This document shows, one piece after another, positions 21,042 to 22,981 of a stretch of DNA of 22,981 nucleotides. Numbering within the stretch: the first letter of the stretch is position 1; every line of letters starts with the position of its first letter. Position numbers and translations under genes: made by a program. The stretch spans positions 1 to 22,981 of the forward strand of contig JACDEP010000012.1 in assembly GCA_013816325.1 (NCBI GenBank), given 5' to 3'. This DNA comes from Methylotenera sp. GTDB lineage: Bacteria; Pseudomonadota; Gammaproteobacteria; Burkholderiales; Methylophilaceae. The notes below the pieces were generated by a model. That model worked only from the letters and a program-made list of their open reading frames with translations. It was not told where the DNA came from and ran no database searches.

Positions 21042-22981
21042 CTAATCTTTAAGCTGAGACTTATTTTTTATCTTAGTTTCAGGCTTGCCGGGCGTTATTT
21101 TCCAGATATTTTTTGCGTAATCGGCAATGGCTCGATCACTAGAAAATTTAGCCATATTTGCCACATTCAAAATCGCCATTTCTAGCCAAGCGTCCTGGTT
21201 TTGGTAGAGTTTGCTTACTGCATCTTGGGTTTTAATGTACTCGGCGTAATCTGCCATCAGCATATACTGATCACCATTTACTAATAGGTTATCTACGATA
21301 GGCTGGTAACGACCTGGCTCATCAATAGAAAAATAACCACTGCTTATCATATCCAGCACCTGTTTCAACTCAGGGTTATTGTCATAGTAATCGCGTGGGT
21401 TATAACCGGTTGCCTTGGCTTCTGCCACTTGTGCGGTAGTCAGGCCAAAGATGAAGATATTTTCCGCGCCCACTTCTTCCATGATTTCTACGTTAGCACC
21501 ATCCAGCGTGCCTATGGTTAATGCGCCATTCAAAGCCATTTTCATATTACCCGTACCGCTAGCCTCCGTGCCCGCTGTGGAAATCTGTTCCGAAAGGTCA
21601 CTGCCTGGGAACAATATCTCCGCTGCTGAAACCTCATAGTTTGGATAGAACACCACCTTTAATTGATTGCCTATGGCCAAGTCATTATTGACGATAGTAG
21701 CAACATCGTTGATTAGGCGGATGATCTGTTTCGCCATCCAATATCCGGGCGCTGCTTTACCGCCAAATATTACCGTCCTAGGAGTGATGCCTTTTTCACC
21801 ACTGCGAATGCGGTTATAAAGGGTAATGACATGAAGCACATTGAGCAATTGGCGCTTGTATTCATGTATGCGCTTGATTTGCACATCGAATAGGCTATGG
21901 GTATTGATTTTAATACCGGTTAATTTCTCGATTGTATGAGCTAGGCGAACCTTATTGCCATACTTCACGTGAGCAAAAGCTGTCCTGAAGTCTGCATCTT
22001 TAGCCAACGGGGTCAGCTTTTTCAACTCACGCAAGTCTTTGATAAAACCAGGACCTATCGCCTTCTGAATCAAGCTTGTTAAATGCGGGTTCGCCTGGTT
22101 TAGCCAGCGGCGCGGCGTAATGCCATTGGTGACATTGGTAAACTTAGTCGGATAGATACGATGGAAATCTGCAAACAATGTCTGTTTAAGTAACTCACTA
22201 TGTAAAGCTGCTACACCATTGACGGTATGGCTACCGATAACAGCCAAGTGTGCCATGCAAACACGACGACCGTGGGTTTCATCAATGATGGAAACACGCC
22301 TGACTAATTCAACATCACCTGGGAAGCTTTGGTTCACCATGCATAAGAACTCATGGTTAATCTGGTAGATAATTTCCAAGTGCCGCGGCAACAAGCGGCC
22401 AAATAACTCTACAGACCAGGTTTCCAATGCCTCCGGCATCAAGGTATGGTTGGTATAAGCAAAAATCTTGCATGACAATTCCCAGGCTTTACTCCATGGC
22501 AAGCGATGATGGTCGATAAGCTGGTACATCAGCTCGGGTATTGCAATCGACGGATGTGTATCGTTAAGCTGGATTGCAATTTTATCGGTGATTAGATCCC
22601 AATCCTGCACGGTATGAATTTCGTGCACAGATAAATAACGGCGCAAAATATCTTGGATGGAAGCAGATACAAAGAAATATTGCTGTTTCAAACGTAGTTC
22701 TTTACCTACCGCTGATGAATCATTCGGGTAGAGCACTTTGGAAATACTCTCAGTATCATTACGCTCCGCCACGGCTTTCTCATAATTTCCATCATTAAAG
22801 TGACGCAAGTCAAATTCGCGCGTCGCTTTAGCCGCCCAAAGACGCAGGTTATTCACTGTTTTTGTATCGTACCCAGGTACAGGTACGTCGTACGCCATGG
22901 CCACCAAGTGCTCGGCATCGACCCAATGGGCCTCCACACCCGCATTGGTGGGATATTTCACTACGTGTCCGTAAAACTTGA
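21042..22981 (-). CDS. glgP: Glycogen phosphorylase, N-terminally truncated by the window edge
   Basis: The C-terminal roughly 645 residues of a glycogen/alpha-glucan phosphorylase, which cleaves alpha-1,4-glucan with phosphate to glucose-1-phosphate. The frame runs on to the window end (KFYGHVVKYPTNAGVE), so the GTG at 22961 is not the start. Seen: 'GYDTKTVNNLRLWAAKA', 'IQLNDTHPSIAIPELM', 'YTNHTLMPEALETW', 'NVTNGITPRRWL', 'DVQIKRIHEYKRQLLNVLH', 'IFGGKAAPGYWMAK', the PLP-lysine motif 'EASGTGNMKMALNGAL' and 'TLDGANVEI'. All catalytic-domain motifs are intact. The roughly 170-180 residues expected at the N-terminus lie outside. The DUF4197 gene follows after 25 nt. Confidence 0.95.
   Translation of the reverse strand, partial: KFYGHVVKYPTNAGVEAHWVDAEHLVAMAYDVPVPGYDTKTVNNLRLWAAKATREFDLRHFNDGNYEKAVAERNDTESISKVLYPNDSSAVGKELRLKQQYFFVSASIQDILRRYLSVHEIHTVQDWDLITDKIAIQLNDTHPSIAIPELMYQLIDHHRLPWSKAWELSCKIFAYTNHTLMPEALETWSVELFGRLLPRHLEIIYQINHEFLCMVNQSFPGDVELVRRVSIIDETHGRRVCMAHLAVIGSHTVNGVAALHSELLKQTLFADFHRIYPTKFTNVTNGITPRRWLNQANPHLTSLIQKAIGPGFIKDLRELKKLTPLAKDADFRTAFAHVKYGNKVRLAHTIEKLTGIKINTHSLFDVQIKRIHEYKRQLLNVLHVITLYNRIRSGEKGITPRTVIFGGKAAPGYWMAKQIIRLINDVATIVNNDLAIGNQLKVVFYPNYEVSAAEILFPGSDLSEQISTAGTEASGTGNMKMALNGALTIGTLDGANVEIMEEVGAENIFIFGLTTAQVAEAKATGYNPRDYYDNNPELKQVLDMISSGYFSIDEPGRYQPIVDNLLVNGDQYMLMADYAEYIKTQDAVSKLYQNQDAWLEMAILNVANMAKFSSDRAIADYAKNIWKITPGKPETKIKNKSQLKD

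Noticed and set aside
1..22981. Mobile elements, prophage, CRISPR, tRNA or rRNA genes
   Set aside because: No transposase, integrase, repeat-spacer pattern or tRNA-like cloverleaf was seen on reading the window.

Overview
The window looks like chromosomal sequence from a Gram-negative betaproteobacterium. The best guess is a methylotroph of the Methylophilaceae (Methylotenera/Methylophilus type). This rests on overall protein resemblance, the sucC-sucD / nadE / glnB neighbourhood, moderate GC content and the 596-residue FeoB, and it is an inference, not a proof. There are no mobile elements, tRNA or rRNA genes, CRISPR arrays or prophage genes. Gene density is high and most genes are core functions.

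Layout. (1) Plus strand, 1-1207: the tail of a YciI-like gene, a BolA-family gene and an exported parvulin isomerase, closed by a clear terminator. (2) Plus strand, 1344-3355: feoA-feoB ferrous iron uptake, overlapping by 4 bp, with a Fur-box-like site upstream. (3) Minus strand, 9002 down to 3389: sucC-sucD (4-bp overlap), an exported ankyrin protein, nadE and glnB, then a separate small DUF486 membrane protein. (4) Plus strand, 9144-9995: serB, divergent from sucC. (5) Minus strand, 10828-10010: a DUF455 ferritin-like protein. (6) Minus strand, 15834-10902: six tightly spaced genes whose products all carry export signals: ankyrin protein, monohaem cytochrome c (fccA-like), flavocytochrome c sulfide dehydrogenase flavoprotein (fccB-like), PQQ sugar/sorbosone dehydrogenase-like beta-propeller, an unrecognised protein and an SMP-30/NHL-like beta-propeller. 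A strong terminator ends the run. (7) Minus strand, 19805-15894: purL, followed upstream by about 500 bp without a convincing gene. (8) Minus strand, 22981-20315: the 3' part of glgP and a DUF4197 gene with a TTG start.

The most distinctive part is the six-gene exported module. FccA/FccB is a periplasmic sulfide:cytochrome c oxidoreductase pair. FccB keeps the covalent-FAD cysteine and the redox disulfide cysteines. The module adds a periplasmic ankyrin protein at the front and two beta-propeller proteins plus an unknown cysteine-containing protein at the back. I know of no description of this combination, but I could not search. A perfect 13-bp hairpin built into the fccA signal-peptide codons, together with a TTG start, suggests post-transcriptional tuning of fccA. 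The rest of the window is ordinary housekeeping: TCA/succinyl-CoA, NAD synthesis, nitrogen signalling, serine and purine synthesis, glycogen breakdown and iron uptake.
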